From the NCBI GenBank assembly GCA_009914615.1, contig WNDX01000006.1, positions 1 through 61,667 on the forward strand: 61,667 nucleotides of DNA, given 5' to 3'. Numbering within the stretch: the first letter of the stretch is position 1; each line of letters begins with the position of its first letter. Made by a program: the position numbers and the translations under genes. Below, piece after piece: positions 10,532-19,674 of this stretch. The notes beneath the pieces are model-generated. The model did not search any database and was not told the DNA's origin. It was given only the letters and a program-made list of their open reading frames with translations. The DNA is from Herbaspirillum frisingense. Its GTDB lineage: Bacteria > Pseudomonadota > Gammaproteobacteria > Burkholderiales > Burkholderiaceae_D.

Positions 10532-11158
10532 ATGGCGGAATGGCTGTTCCGGCTGCTGGCGGGCATCGCCCTGATGGTGGCGGCGACGAGCGCTTATTCT
10601 GCCCCAAAAACCCTGCTCGTGCTCGGCGACAGCCTGTCGGCCGAATACGGCCTGGAACGCGGCAAGGGCTGGGCCAAGCTGCTGGAGCAGCGCCTGCAGC
10701 AGAACAAGGTGGAAGCCGTGGTGGTCAATTCCAGCATCAGCGGCGACACCACCATCGGCGGACGCAACCGCCTGCCGGCACTGCTGGAAAAGAACAAGCC
10801 CGACGTCCTGGTGATCGAACTGGGCAGCAACGACGCCTTGCGCGGCCTGCCGATCAAAACGACCCAAGACAACCTGCAATCGATGATCGACTTGGCGCGC
10901 AAGAACAAGGCCCAGGTGCTGCTGGTGGGCATGCAGATGCCGCCCAACTACGGCGCCGACTATACGCGCCGCTTCTCCGACATGTTCCAGAACCTGGCCA
11001 AGCAGAACAAGGCCTCGCTGGTGCCCTTCTTCATGGACGGCATCGCCGCCGACCTGGATCTGTTCCAGGCTGACCGCATCCATCCCAACGAACGGGCCCA
11101 GCCCATGCTGCTGGACAACGTCTGGCCGCATCTCAAACCGCTGGTCGGCCTGAAATAG
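10532..11158 (+). CDS. tesA: Arylesterase / TesA-like periplasmic SGNH lysophospholipase
   Basis: The 208-residue protein starts MAEWLFRLLAG with a clear signal peptide (hydrophobic stretch, cleavage likely after SAYSA). The SGNH/GDSL blocks are visible: GDSLSAEYGL with the catalytic Ser, the oxyanion Gly, IELGSNDALRG with Asn, and the Asp-His pair in DRIHPNERAQ. TesA enzymes hydrolyse acyl thioesters and arylesters in the periplasm. The start at 10532, with GGACAGG just upstream, was preferred to an in-frame ATG at 10424, which would bury the signal peptide and overlap the divergent ATPase gene. Confidence 0.92.
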   Translation: MAEWLFRLLAGIALMVAATSAYSAPKTLLVLGDSLSAEYGLERGKGWAKLLEQRLQQNKVEAVVVNSSISGDTTIGGRNRLPALLEKNKPDVLVIELGSNDALRGLPIKTTQDNLQSMIDLARKNKAQVLLVGMQMPPNYGADYTRRFSDMFQNLAKQNKASLVPFFMDGIAADLDLFQADRIHPNERAQPMLLDNVWPHLKPLVGLK

Positions 11159-11188
11159 ACCGGTCCGGGCCAACCAAGTCCCATCGGC

Positions 11189-11228
11189 AAAAAGCCCTTG
11201 CTGCCTGACGCCGGCAGCAAGGGCTTTT
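11189..11228. terminator. Bidirectional terminator between tesA and the amidotransferase gene
   Basis: A 16-base perfect stem from AAAAGCCCTTGCTGCC to its complement has a seven-base loop and T-runs on both strands. It lies between two convergent genes. Confidence 0.9.
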
Positions 11229-11264
11229 GATTGTTCCGGCGCCGGCCACGACCGGCGGCCGTCA

Positions 11265-11984
11265 TCAGTGGCGCGCGTGCAGCTCCAGGAAGCGGCGCAG
11301 CAACCCGGTCGATTGCGGCGTCTCGCTGACCTTTTCGCACAGCGCCATGGCGTCGATGCCGCAGCCGCGATAGACATCAGCGTAATAGTTCAGGTGGGCG
11401 CGCACGAAGGCCGGCGAGAACTCCGGATGGAACTGGGTCGAATAGACGTTGTGCTTGTGCTTGATCATATGGTGCGGATCCATGGGCGAACGCGCCATCA
11501 CGATCGCATCCTTGGGCGGACGCAGCACCGACTGCATGTGCAGCATGTGGGCCGGGAACTGCGACGGCAGCACGCCCAGCAATTCATCCTTGCGGCAGCA
11601 TTCGAAGGTCTCGACATGCATGGTGCCGGCCGCGCGGCCCGCCGGGTTGTAACCGACCTCGCCGCCGAAAGCGTGGGTCAGCAACTGGTGGCCGTAGCAG
11701 ATGCCGAACATCGGCGTATCCTGGTCGGCTGCGTCGCGCAGCCATTCGGCGGTGCGCTCGCTCCAGTCTTCCTTGTCGGTCACCATGGCCGGAGAGCCGG
11801 TGATGAAGACCGCGCGATAGTCGCCGGGCGAACCCAGGGCCTCTCCTTCATACACGGTCACCGTTTCGATATCGCTGTCGCACAGTCCGGCGGCGCAGCC
11901 TATCTGCTGGGCGTAACCGCCATAGCTGTTCTTGAGAATTTGATTGGCATCGCCGGTTTGGATGATCAGGACTGGGGCAGGCAT
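11265..11984 (-). CDS. Class I glutamine amidotransferase (GuaA-N-like, stand-alone)
   Basis: The 239-residue protein consists only of a GATase class I domain. The nucleophile Cys lies in MFGICYGHQLLTHAFGG, and the His-x-Glu pair is in STQFHPEFSPAF. Stand-alone proteins of this type are often labelled GMP synthase-like, but the synthase half is absent, so it is not guaA. Known relatives include gamma-glutamyl hydrolases of polyamine catabolism; no polyamine genes lie nearby. The frame can be extended to a TTG at 12011, but the ATG at 11984 (MPAPVLIIQTGDANQ) is the more conventional start, with no obvious ribosome-binding site. Confidence 0.85.
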   Translation of the reverse strand: MPAPVLIIQTGDANQILKNSYGGYAQQIGCAAGLCDSDIETVTVYEGEALGSPGDYRAVFITGSPAMVTDKEDWSERTAEWLRDAADQDTPMFGICYGHQLLTHAFGGEVGYNPAGRAAGTMHVETFECCRKDELLGVLPSQFPAHMLHMQSVLRPPKDAIVMARSPMDPHHMIKHKHNVYSTQFHPEFSPAFVRAHLNYYADVYRGCGIDAMALCEKVSETPQSTGLLRRFLELHARH

Positions 11985-12435
11985 GGAAACGTGGTCGGTA
12001 TTCAAGGGCAAAACATTGCATCCAAGACATTTTTTTATTGCAACATCTTATGCGATGCCTTTCGAATTCGACTGGAGGCAACGACAACTCGTACGGCAGC
12101 CGGACAATTCTGAAACGGCACACACGGCCATCCGGATGACAAGAAAGCGATCGCCTGCGCATATGCCGATGCATGTTCCCATCGGCTGAAAAGCTGACAA
12201 GCTGAAAGATGGCCTGAAAAACGGCGAACATGCCGCGGATTCCCCTGGGCCGGCTCCCTCGCGCATCCCGGTGGAATGCAGCGCCGGTCTCCATGATGAA
12301 ACAAAAAAGGCCGCTGGGAAAGCGGCCTGTATAAATTTTTTAGCAGTTTGTCTCACCCATGCATACGCATCACCCGCATGGGGCGCCGCGCGACCCGGAT
12401 TCACAACTCCGGTGCGCCGGCGGCGGGGTCACGCA
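11985..12435. other. Intergenic region between ppiD and the amidotransferase
   Basis: Apart from the ppiD terminator at 12303-12327, I see no gene or RNA here. The part next to the amidotransferase is locally AT-rich (12020-12055) and could hold its promoter, but no pair of -35/-10 boxes is convincing. Confidence 0.4.
12303..12327 (-). terminator. Rho-independent terminator after ppiD
   Basis: Read on the minus strand, the stem GGCCGCT / AGCGGCC with a five-base loop is followed by six Ts. It lies about 110 bases past the ppiD stop. Confidence 0.85.
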
Positions 12436-14358
12436 TCACTTTGCGGCATCGTCGGCGCTGACCGAAGCGGCGCCCTTGAGCAGCTTGGTCTTGGCCTTTT
12501 CACGCAGGTAGCCGAGGTAAGCCAGGGCTTCCTGCTGCGACAGCGCATTGGCGATCTGGTCCTGCTCGGTCTTGCGGCGGGCGGCGTCCACCGTCTTGGG
12601 CTGCTCCACCTTGGTCACGCGATAGATCTGGTAGCCCAGGCCCGGCGTTTCGGCGCCGACGTAGGCCGGCAGCTTGGCGGTGTCGGCTTTCATCACGGCG
12701 TTGAAGGCTTCCTCGGTCCAGCCGTCGGCCTTCACGCGCGAGACCACCTTGGTATCGCTGAAGCCGGCGCCGTCATCCTTGGCTTGCAGTTCCGCCAGGC
12801 GCGCCTGGCCGGCCTTGGTCGCCAGCGCCTGTTCTTCCTGCTGCAGCACGGCTTTCTGCACATCGGCCTTGACCTCGTCGAACGGACGCTTGGCCACCGG
12901 CTTGTACTCGGTGATGCGGCCGGCGATCAGGGTATTCGGCGCGGACTGCACGGCTTCGCTATTGTGCTTGGCCTTGATCACGTCGTCGGTAAACAGCGCG
13001 GTCAGGAACTTGGCATTGTTGTACGGAGCGGCGCCAGCGGCCGGGTTCGGATTGCGCATCACACCGGTGGCGGTCTGGATCTTGAGCTTCAGCTTCTCGG
13101 AGACGGCCTTCAGGCTGTCGCCGTTTTCATAGACCAGGTTGCCGAACTGGTCGGCCAGTTCGGAATACTTCTTGGCGGCGATCTGCTTCTTGATCTCGCC
13201 GGCGATTTCATCCTTGACCGATTCCAGCGGCTTGACCGCGGCCGGCTTGACACCGGTCACTTCGATCACGTGGTAACCGAAGTCCGACTCCACCGGATCG
13301 CTGATCTCGCCCTGCTTCAGGCTGAAGGCCGCGTCTTCGAAGGACTTGACCATCGCGCCGTGGCCGAAGAAGCCGAGATCGCCGCCGTTTTCGGCGGAGC
13401 CCGGATCCTGGGAATTCGCCTTGGCGAGCTTGGCGAAATCGCCCGGGTTCTTGCGCAGTTGGGCCACCAGGCCTTCGGCCTTGGCCTTGGCGGCAGCCTT
13501 GTCGGCGGCCGACGCGTCCTTCTTGACCGCGATCAGGATGTGGCTGGCGCGGCGCTGCTCGTCGGTCGAATACTGCTTCTTGTTCTGCTCGTAATAGGAC
13601 TTGATGTCGTCATCGGTCACCGACGACTGGGCCGCCACGGCGGCGGCGTCCAGCACCACGTACTCGATATTGGCCTGTTCCGGGGTCTCGAAGCGGCGGC
13701 CGTTCTTGTCGTAGTAGGCCTGCAGCATCTCATCGGTCACCTTGACCTGTGCGGCGTAGGTGTCAGGCTTGAAATTGAGCATCTGCACCGTGCGTTCCTG
13801 GTCGTTCAGGTTCGACAGGTTCTCGGACACGGCCTTGGGCGCGAAGGCGGTGGTCTGGATCGCGGCGTTGAGCTGCTGCAGCGCCATTTCGCGGCGCAGG
13901 CTGGCTTCGTAGCTCTTCGGGGTCAGGCCTTGGGCGGCCAGCAGCACGCGGTACTGCTCGTTGTCGAAGCTGCCGTCCGGCTTGGTCAGGCCGGGAATCT
14001 GCAGGATGTTCTGCTGCAGCACCTGGTCGGGCACCACCAGTTTGTTGGCCACCACTTCGGCGCCCAGGGCGCGCTGGGCAATCAGGTTTTCCAGGATGGC
14101 GCGGCGCGCTTCCGGGGTGTCGAACAGCTTGGCATCGAATTGATTGCCATAGACCTGGCGCATGCGATCCAATTGCTGGCGATGCGCGGCATCCCACTCT
14201 TCCTTGGTGATGGTCTGGCCGGCCACCTTGGCCACGCCGTTATCACCGTCGGTCAGGCGGCTGTAGCCCTCCAGGCCGAAGAACGCGAACGACGGGAAAA
14301 TGAACAGCAACAGCAAGAACTGCATCAGGCGCTGGTGGGTACGAATGAATTCAAACAT
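12436..14358 (-). CDS. ppiD: Periplasmic chaperone / peptidyl-prolyl isomerase PpiD
   Basis: The 640-residue product is anchored by one N-terminal membrane helix ([18 protein letters not shown], residues about 12-30). A SurA-like chaperone region follows, then one parvulin (PpiC) domain around residues 260-360 containing [13 protein letters not shown] and [16 protein letters not shown], and a second helical chaperone region. PpiD sits at the Sec translocon and assists outer-membrane protein folding. The start [14 protein letters not shown] at 14358 was chosen because the upstream frame has no family similarity. In many betaproteobacteria ppiD follows hupB and tRNA genes; neither is present here. 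Confidence 0.95.
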   Translation of the reverse strand: MFEFIRTHQRLMQFLLLLFIFPSFAFFGLEGYSRLTDGDNGVAKVAGQTITKEEWDAAHRQQLDRMRQVYGNQFDAKLFDTPEARRAILENLIAQRALGAEVVANKLVVPDQVLQQNILQIPGLTKPDGSFDNEQYRVLLAAQGLTPKSYEASLRREMALQQLNAAIQTTAFAPKAVSENLSNLNDQERTVQMLNFKPDTYAAQVKVTDEMLQAYYDKNGRRFETPEQANIEYVVLDAAAVAAQSSVTDDDIKSYYEQNKKQYSTDEQRRASHILIAVKKDASAADKAAAKAKAEGLVAQLRKNPGDFAKLAKANSQDPGSAENGGDLGFFGHGAMVKSFEDAAFSLKQGEISDPVESDFGYHVIEVTGVKPAAVKPLESVKDEIAGEIKKQIAAKKYSELADQFGNLVYENGDSLKAVSEKLKLKIQTATGVMRNPNPAAGAAPYNNAKFLTALFTDDVIKAKHNSEAVQSAPNTLIAGRITEYKPVAKRPFDEVKADVQKAVLQQEEQALATKAGQARLAELQAKDDGAGFSDTKVVSRVKADGWTEEAFNAVMKADTAKLPAYVGAETPGLGYQIYRVTKVEQPKTVDAARRKTEQDQIANALSQQEALAYLGYLREKAKTKLLKGAASVSADDAAK

Positions 14359-14430
14359 GAATAGCCAATCAATAAACGATCCGGTCAATGAAGGCGCGCG
14401 GCCGTCCCCGTTTTGCCGGACAGGGCTAAT

Positions 14431-14454
14431 AAAAAAGGCGAACTCACGTTCGCC
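14431..14454 (-). terminator. Rho-independent terminator after the TonB-like lipoprotein gene
   Basis: On the minus strand, GGCGAAC-GTGA-GTTCGCC is followed by a six-T run. A second small hairpin (GAGACC/GGTCTC, about 14465-14481) precedes it. It separates the lipoprotein transcript from ppiD. Confidence 0.8.
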
Positions 14455-14590
14455 CTGATCCGGCGGAGACCACGGGGTCTCGGACGCACAACGCACTCAG
14501 TCGTGCACGCGCGACATTATACACATGCCAATGCCCCGCGGCACCCCGCAACGGCCATCGCCGGCCCTGCGCTCATCGCCCGCGCGCCGC

Positions 14591-15115
14591 TCACTCGCCC
14601 ATCTGCGCCAGCGCGACGCTGCGCAACTGGAAACGGCCATCATTGTTGAACAGCCAACTTTCCGACAACTCGATCCGGCCGTTCTTGAGCAGCGTCTCGG
14701 GCGGCTTGGGGAACGGCGCGGCGGTCTTCAGACTGCCCATGGCGCTGGCCTCTGCCTGCTTGTCCCTGTTGGTGCGCAGGATCTCGCTTTTCACCAGGTT
14801 GCCGTCGCGGTCCACGATGTACTTGATCACGATCACCGAACGCAGCAGCGCCTGCGGCCGCTCCACATAGACGCTGGTGAAGTTGACCTGGGAAATGCGC
14901 TTGGCGAGATCGGTCTTGTAGCCGTCCGCCGTGGTGGCCGTGGAGGTGCCGTCCTCGGTGGTCTTTTTCTGTTCGATGATGGATTTGGCCAGCTCGTCGC
15001 GCTGCTCCTTGGTGCTTTCCGGCGCGGAACAGGCCGCCAGCAGCGCCGCCACGCCCAGCCCCGACGCCGCCAGCCGCGCGCCCAACCTGGGCTTGGGTCT
15101 GTTTGCCTTGTTCAT
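14591..15115 (-). CDS. Putative lipoprotein with a TonB C-terminal-like domain
   Basis: The 174-residue protein starts MNKANRPKPRLGARLAASG and has a lipoprotein signal ending in the lipobox LLAACS, so it should be lipid-anchored through Cys28 or close to it. The C-terminal half (VERPQALLRSVIVIKYIVDR to PFPKPPETLL) resembles the small beta-alpha-beta fold of TonB C-terminal domains. It lacks the transmembrane anchor and Pro-rich spacer of true TonB, so a role in energising receptors is unlikely. A good ribosome-binding site (AAGGAGAAC) precedes the ATG at 15115. No ExbBD genes are nearby. Confidence 0.75.
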   Translation of the reverse strand: MNKANRPKPRLGARLAASGLGVAALLAACSAPESTKEQRDELAKSIIEQKKTTEDGTSTATTADGYKTDLAKRISQVNFTSVYVERPQALLRSVIVIKYIVDRDGNLVKSEILRTNRDKQAEASAMGSLKTAAPFPKPPETLLKNGRIELSESWLFNNDGRFQLRSVALAQMGE

Positions 15116-15498
15116 TCTTGTTCTCCTTGCATGTTGCCCTTGGGCTCCTTGCGTCTTTGCCCCCGCTTGCACATCGGCAAGCTTGCCACATAAAAAGATA
15201 TCGATCATCCGTTCAGCCATCGCATGGATGACTGGAAATTCGACAAGATTTTACGTCCGCGATTCCCTGACGGCGCTGGCAAAAAGGCGCCATCCATAAC
15301 TTCAAGCTATAGATCGGATATTACCCCGCTATCACAGGAGAGGGTGTCATCCAGCAGTCATATTAGCTACGTAACATCCGCTTGCCCTGAGACCGGCGAC
15401 GCCCCGCAAATGCGCTACAGCACTGCGTTTGGGCGACAAGAACAATAGCTTCGGCAGTATCGCGGCAAGCGCCGCACCAACAGCGAGACCACCCCAAG
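15116..15498. other. Intergenic region upstream of the phosphonate transporter operon
   Basis: These 383 bases between divergent genes contain no supported coding sequence. A moderately AT-rich patch (15300-15370) is the likely promoter area for the operon starting at 15499. I could not find a clear operator or Pho-box-like direct repeat. Confidence 0.35.
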
Positions 15499-16623
15499 AT
15501 GACGCAGACCTTCTCCCCCGTTCCAGCCAGCCGGCAAGCCGATAGCGACGAGACCTTCCTTTCGGTGCGCGGCATCGAAAAGCGTTTCGGCGCCTTCACT
15601 GCGCTGGAAAGCGTGTCGCTGGACGTCAAGCGCGGCGAGATGGTCTGTCTGCTGGGACCGTCCGGCTGCGGCAAGACCACCCTGCTGCGCACCATCGCCG
15701 GCCTGGAACGCCAGGACGCCGGCCAGTTGCACGCCGGCGACCGCGACATCTCGCTGCTGCCGCCGCAGGCGCGCGATTACGGCATCCTGTTCCAGTCCTA
15801 TGCGCTGTTCCCCAACCTTACCGTGGAAGACAACGTCGCCTACGGCCTGCACGCCGGCCAGCGCAAGCTGTCGCGCCAGCAACGGCACGCGCGCGTGGCC
15901 GAGATGCTGGGCATGGTCGGCCTGTCAGGCAGCGAGCGCAAGTATCCCGGTCAACTCTCCGGGGGCCAGCAGCAGCGCGTGGCCCTGGCCCGCGCGCTGG
16001 CCCCCTCGCCGTCGCTGCTGCTGCTCGACGAGCCGCTCTCGGCGCTGGACGCCCAGGTGCGCGAACACCTGCAACTGGAAATCCGCCGCCTGCAAAAGGA
16101 ATTCCGCATCACCACGCTGATGGTCACCCACGATCAGGAAGAGGCGATGGTGATGGCCGACCGTATCGCCGTCATGAACCGCGGTCGCATCGAACAGTTC
16201 GGCACGCCCGGCGATATCTACCGCCGCCCGGCCTCGCCCTTCGTGGCGGATTTTATCGGCCAGTCCAACTGGCTGCCCTTCACCCGCATCTCCGGCTCGC
16301 AGGTGGCGGTGGGCTCGCTGCAACTGGAGATCCAGCCGGAGGAAGAAGAACTCGCCAGCGGCCGCCTGTTCTGCCGCCCGGAGGCGGTGGAGCTGTTCCC
16401 GGCCGAGCAGGCCACCAATCGTTTCCGCGCCCGCGTGGTGGACCGCATCTATCTCGGCAACCGCTACCGCCTGGCCTTGTCGGCCGAGGCCCTGCCCGGC
16501 CAGACGCTGCTGGCCGACGTCATGGGCGACGCGCACGAGCGCATCGACGCCATGCACGGCGCCAACGGCCCGGAAGGCATCTGGATCTCGCTGCCGCGCC
16601 AGGCGCTGCAGGTGTTCGTCTGA
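15499..16623 (+). CDS. 2-aminoethylphosphonate-type ABC transporter, ATP-binding protein
   Basis: The 374-residue ATPase has Walker A GPSGCGKTT, signature LSGGQQQRVALARAL, Walker B LLLLDEPLSALD and the H-loop MVTHDQEEAM. A C-terminal TOBE-like regulatory region of about 120 residues follows, as in the PotA/FbpC/PhnT group. The assignment to phosphonate rather than iron or polyamine uptake comes from the operon: a double-length permease, a binding protein and an FAD oxidase typical of 2-aminoethylphosphonate (AEP) clusters. It is the first gene of a four-gene run and is 18 bases from the permease gene. Confidence 0.8.
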   Translation: MTQTFSPVPASRQADSDETFLSVRGIEKRFGAFTALESVSLDVKRGEMVCLLGPSGCGKTTLLRTIAGLERQDAGQLHAGDRDISLLPPQARDYGILFQSYALFPNLTVEDNVAYGLHAGQRKLSRQQRHARVAEMLGMVGLSGSERKYPGQLSGGQQQRVALARALAPSPSLLLLDEPLSALDAQVREHLQLEIRRLQKEFRITTLMVTHDQEEAMVMADRIAVMNRGRIEQFGTPGDIYRRPASPFVADFIGQSNWLPFTRISGSQVAVGSLQLEIQPEEEELASGRLFCRPEAVELFPAEQATNRFRARVVDRIYLGNRYRLALSAEALPGQTLLADVMGDAHERIDAMHGANGPEGIWISLPRQALQVFV

Positions 16624-16641
16624 TTCAGGAAACGGACCGCG

Positions 16642-18390
16642 ATGAACTCTTCCGTCTCCACTACCGCCATCACCGGCATGGATAACAACGCCGAACGCGC
16701 CGCCCCGACTGAGGCCGCATCACGCCAGATCGACGGCAGCCAGCTGCTGACCTCGGGCCTGAAATGGCTGCTGCTGGCCGCGCTGATCGTCGCGCTGGGC
16801 TGCCCGCTGCTGTTCATCCTCGGCCAGGCGGTGCTCACGCCCGAAGGCGCCTGGGCCGGCACGCAGCCCTTCGCCCGGCTGTTTTCCAACATCAATTTCC
16901 TGCCCATGCTGGGACGCAGCCTGTGGGTCTCCTTCGTCACGGCGGCGGTGACAGTGCCGCTGGCCTATGTGTTCGCCTACGCGCTGCAGCGTACCTGCAT
17001 CCCGCTCAAGGGCATGTGGCGCGGCGTCGGCCTGCTGCCGCTGCTGGCGCCATCGCTGCTGCCGGGCATCGCGCTGATCTACCTGTTCGGCAACCAGGGA
17101 CTGTTCAAGGAACTGATGAGCGGCGGCATCTACGGTTTCTGGGGCATCCTGCTGGGCGAGGTGTTCTATACCTTCCCGCATGCGCTGATGATCCTGCTGT
17201 CGGCGCTATCGCAGGCCGACGGCCGCCTCTACGATGCCGCTAACGCCATGGGCGCCTCGCGCTGGCGCACCTTCACCAGCGTCACGCTGCCGGCCACGCG
17301 CTACGGCATCTTCGGCGCCTTCTGCCTGGTGTTCACGCTGACCATCACCGACTTCGGCGTGCCCAAGATCACCGGCGGCGCCTATAGCGTGCTGGCGGTG
17401 GAGGCCTACAAGGCGGTGGTCGGTCAGCAGCAGTTCGGTCGCGGTGCGCTGATCGGCTTGCTGCTGCTGGTGCCGGCAGTGCTGACCTTCGCCGTCGATG
17501 CCTGGCTGCAGCGCCGCCAGCGGGCCCAGATGAGCAGCCGTTCGGAAGCCTACGTGCCGCGCCCGGACAGGCGCCGCGACGGTTTCAATCTGTTCGCCGT
17601 GCTGCTGATCTCGGCCGCCATCCTGCTGATGATCGCCGTCGCCATGGGCGCCTCGCTGGTCAAGCTGTGGCCCTACAACCTGCAACTGACGCTGCAGCAC
17701 TACGACTTCGACAACATGGACGGCGGCGGTTGGCTGGCCTACTGGAACAGCCTGAAGCTGGCCTGCGGCACCAGCGTGGTCGGCACCATCGTGATCTTCA
17801 CCGGCGCCTGGCTGATGGAAAAGACGCGCGGCCAGGCGCTCTTGAGTCCCCTGCTGCGCTTCCTCTGCTTCCTGCCGATGGCGGTGCCGGGCCTGGTGCT
17901 GGGCCTGGGCAGCCTGCTGTTCTTCAACCATCCGGCCAATCCCTTCAATTTCCTGTACGGCACCATGGCGCTGCTGGTGGTGTGCTCGGTGGTGCACTTC
18001 TACACCACGGCCCACCTGACCGCGGTCACCGCGCTCAAGCAGCTCGATCCCGAATTCGAAGCCGCCTCGCTGTCGTTGAAGGTGCCACTCCTGAAAACCT
18101 TCTTGCGCGTCACCGTGCCGCTGTGCCTGCCCTCGCTGCTGGAGATCTTCCGCTACCTGTTCGTGTCCTCGATGACCACGGTGTCGGCGGTGATCTTCCT
18201 CTATCGGCCCGACACCGTGCTGGCCTCGGTTGCCGTGCTCAACATGGATGACGCCGGCGACGTCGGTCCCGCCGCCGCGATGTCCACGCTGATCCTGCTG
18301 ACCTCGGCCGCCGCCTCGCTGCTGATGCACGTCGCCGGCAGCGGCTGGGTGTCGCGCGCCCAGGCCTGGCGCCGCGGGCGCGGCCACTGA
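16642..18390 (+). CDS. 2-aminoethylphosphonate-type ABC transporter, fused permease
   Basis: The 582-residue inner-membrane protein has about twelve hydrophobic segments arranged as two BPD_transp_1 units in tandem. Each carries an EAA-like loop (DAANAMGASRWRTFTSVTLP in the first half; a related segment EFEAASLSLKVPLLKTFLRV in the second). A single fused permease plus a PotA-like ATPase is the architecture of FbpB and of the PhnU2-type AEP importers. The ribosome-binding site AGGAAACG lies ahead of the ATG at 16642. The downstream binding protein gene is separated by 80 bases. Confidence 0.85.
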   Translation: MNSSVSTTAITGMDNNAERAAPTEAASRQIDGSQLLTSGLKWLLLAALIVALGCPLLFILGQAVLTPEGAWAGTQPFARLFSNINFLPMLGRSLWVSFVTAAVTVPLAYVFAYALQRTCIPLKGMWRGVGLLPLLAPSLLPGIALIYLFGNQGLFKELMSGGIYGFWGILLGEVFYTFPHALMILLSALSQADGRLYDAANAMGASRWRTFTSVTLPATRYGIFGAFCLVFTLTITDFGVPKITGGAYSVLAVEAYKAVVGQQQFGRGALIGLLLLVPAVLTFAVDAWLQRRQRAQMSSRSEAYVPRPDRRRDGFNLFAVLLISAAILLMIAVAMGASLVKLWPYNLQLTLQHYDFDNMDGGGWLAYWNSLKLACGTSVVGTIVIFTGAWLMEKTRGQALLSPLLRFLCFLPMAVPGLVLGLGSLLFFNHPANPFNFLYGTMALLVVCSVVHFYTTAHLTAVTALKQLDPEFEAASLSLKVPLLKTFLRVTVPLCLPSLLEIFRYLFVSSMTTVSAVIFLYRPDTVLASVAVLNMDDAGDVGPAAAMSTLILLTSAAASLLMHVAGSGWVSRAQAWRRGRGH

Positions 18391-18470
18391 GCATCGCTCC
18401 CTTGCGCATGACCGTTTCTCCACCCTGCGTTCCACTGACGCTTTTTCAACCCAGCCATTCAAAGGCCATC

Positions 18471-19505
18471 ATGAAAAAAACCAAGCTGTTCAAACTGCTC
18501 GCATCGGTCATCGGCGCCGGCATGCTGTTCTCGGCATCGGCCGCCCACGCAGCCACCACGCTGACGGTCTATACCGCGCTCGAAGCGGACCAGATCAAGG
18601 CGTACCAGGCGGCTTTCCAAAAGGCCAATCCGGACATCGAGATCAAGTGGGTGCGCGACTCCACCGGCATCGTCACCGCCAAGCTGATGGCTGAAAAGGC
18701 CAATCCACAAGCCGACGTGATCTGGGGCCTGGCCGCCACCAGCCTGGCTCTGCTGGACAAGGAAGGCATGCTGACCCCGTACGCCCCCAAGGGCCTGTCG
18801 GCGGTCGAAGCCAAGTACCGCAGCGCCGCCAACCCGCCGTCGTGGGTGGGCATGGACGTGTGGGCCTCGGCCATCTGCTTCAACACCGTGGAAGCGCAAA
18901 AGCTGGGCCTGCCCAAGCCGACCTCCTGGGCCGACCTGACCAAGCCGGTGTACGCCGGCAAGATCGTGATGCCGCACCCGGCCTCCTCCGGCACCGGCTA
19001 CCTGGACGTGTCCGCCTGGCTGCAGATGATGGGCGAAGACAAGGGCTGGGCTTACATGGACGCCCTGCACAAGAACATCGGCCAGTACACCCACTCCGGT
19101 TCCAAGCCCTGCAAGCAGGCCGCCACCGGCGAATTCCCGATCGGCATCGCGTTTGAATACCGCGCCGTGAAGACCAAGAAGGAAGGCGCGCCGATCGACG
19201 TGATCCTGCCGTCCGAAGGCCTGGGCTGGGACATCGAAGCCACCGCCATCGTCAAGGGCACCAAGAACCTGGAAGCCGCCAAGAAACTGGCCGACTTCTC
19301 GGCCAGCAAGGACGCCATGGCCCTGTATGAAAAGAACTTCGCCGTGGTCGCCATCCCCGGCATCGCCAAGCCGGACGAGCTGCTGCCGGCCGACTACGAG
19401 AAGCGCCTGGTCAAGAACGACTTCACCTGGGCCAGCACCAACCGCGACCGCATCCTGACCGAGTGGAGCAAGCGCTACGAAAGCAAGGCCGAGAAGAAGC
19501 AATAA
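18471..19505 (+). CDS. 2-aminoethylphosphonate-type periplasmic binding protein
   Basis: The 344-residue extracytoplasmic binding protein starts MKKTKLFKLLASVIGAGMLF, with signal cleavage likely after AAHA (residue 27 or so). The mature part begins TTLTVYTALEADQIKAYQAA, the opening of the iron/AEP-type class of binding proteins that includes FbpA and PhnS2. The Tyr pair that ligates ferric iron in FbpA near the C-terminal half is not apparent, which favours an organic ligand. The start at 18471 sits after AAAGG; the in-frame start at 18402 would hide the signal peptide. Ligand identity is inferred from context. Confidence 0.8.
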   Translation: MKKTKLFKLLASVIGAGMLFSASAAHAATTLTVYTALEADQIKAYQAAFQKANPDIEIKWVRDSTGIVTAKLMAEKANPQADVIWGLAATSLALLDKEGMLTPYAPKGLSAVEAKYRSAANPPSWVGMDVWASAICFNTVEAQKLGLPKPTSWADLTKPVYAGKIVMPHPASSGTGYLDVSAWLQMMGEDKGWAYMDALHKNIGQYTHSGSKPCKQAATGEFPIGIAFEYRAVKTKKEGAPIDVILPSEGLGWDIEATAIVKGTKNLEAAKKLADFSASKDAMALYEKNFAVVAIPGIAKPDELLPADYEKRLVKNDFTWASTNRDRILTEWSKRYESKAEKKQ

Positions 19506-19674
19506 GTCTCGCCGCGCGCATCTGGCCGCATGCAGCACCCTGCCGCCGCGAGGCTTCGCGCAGCGCGGCGGCATGCCAGGGAAGATCGGCAATATCCGGA
19601 CGGGCGACATCAGAGCGTCCGCTGACAACAAGCATTACGACATCTCGCAAACAGAATCCGATGGAGCATTCTTC

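Noticed and set aside
14431-14590. tRNA gene upstream of ppiD as in many betaproteobacteria
   Set aside because: The hairpins there do not form a cloverleaf and lack T-loop and D-loop signatures; they fit a terminator for the lipoprotein gene.
18471-19505. Binding protein as ferric-iron FbpA
   Set aside because: The consecutive Tyr iron ligands are not visible, and the following FAD oxidase is typical of phosphonate clusters; still, ligand identity remains unproven.
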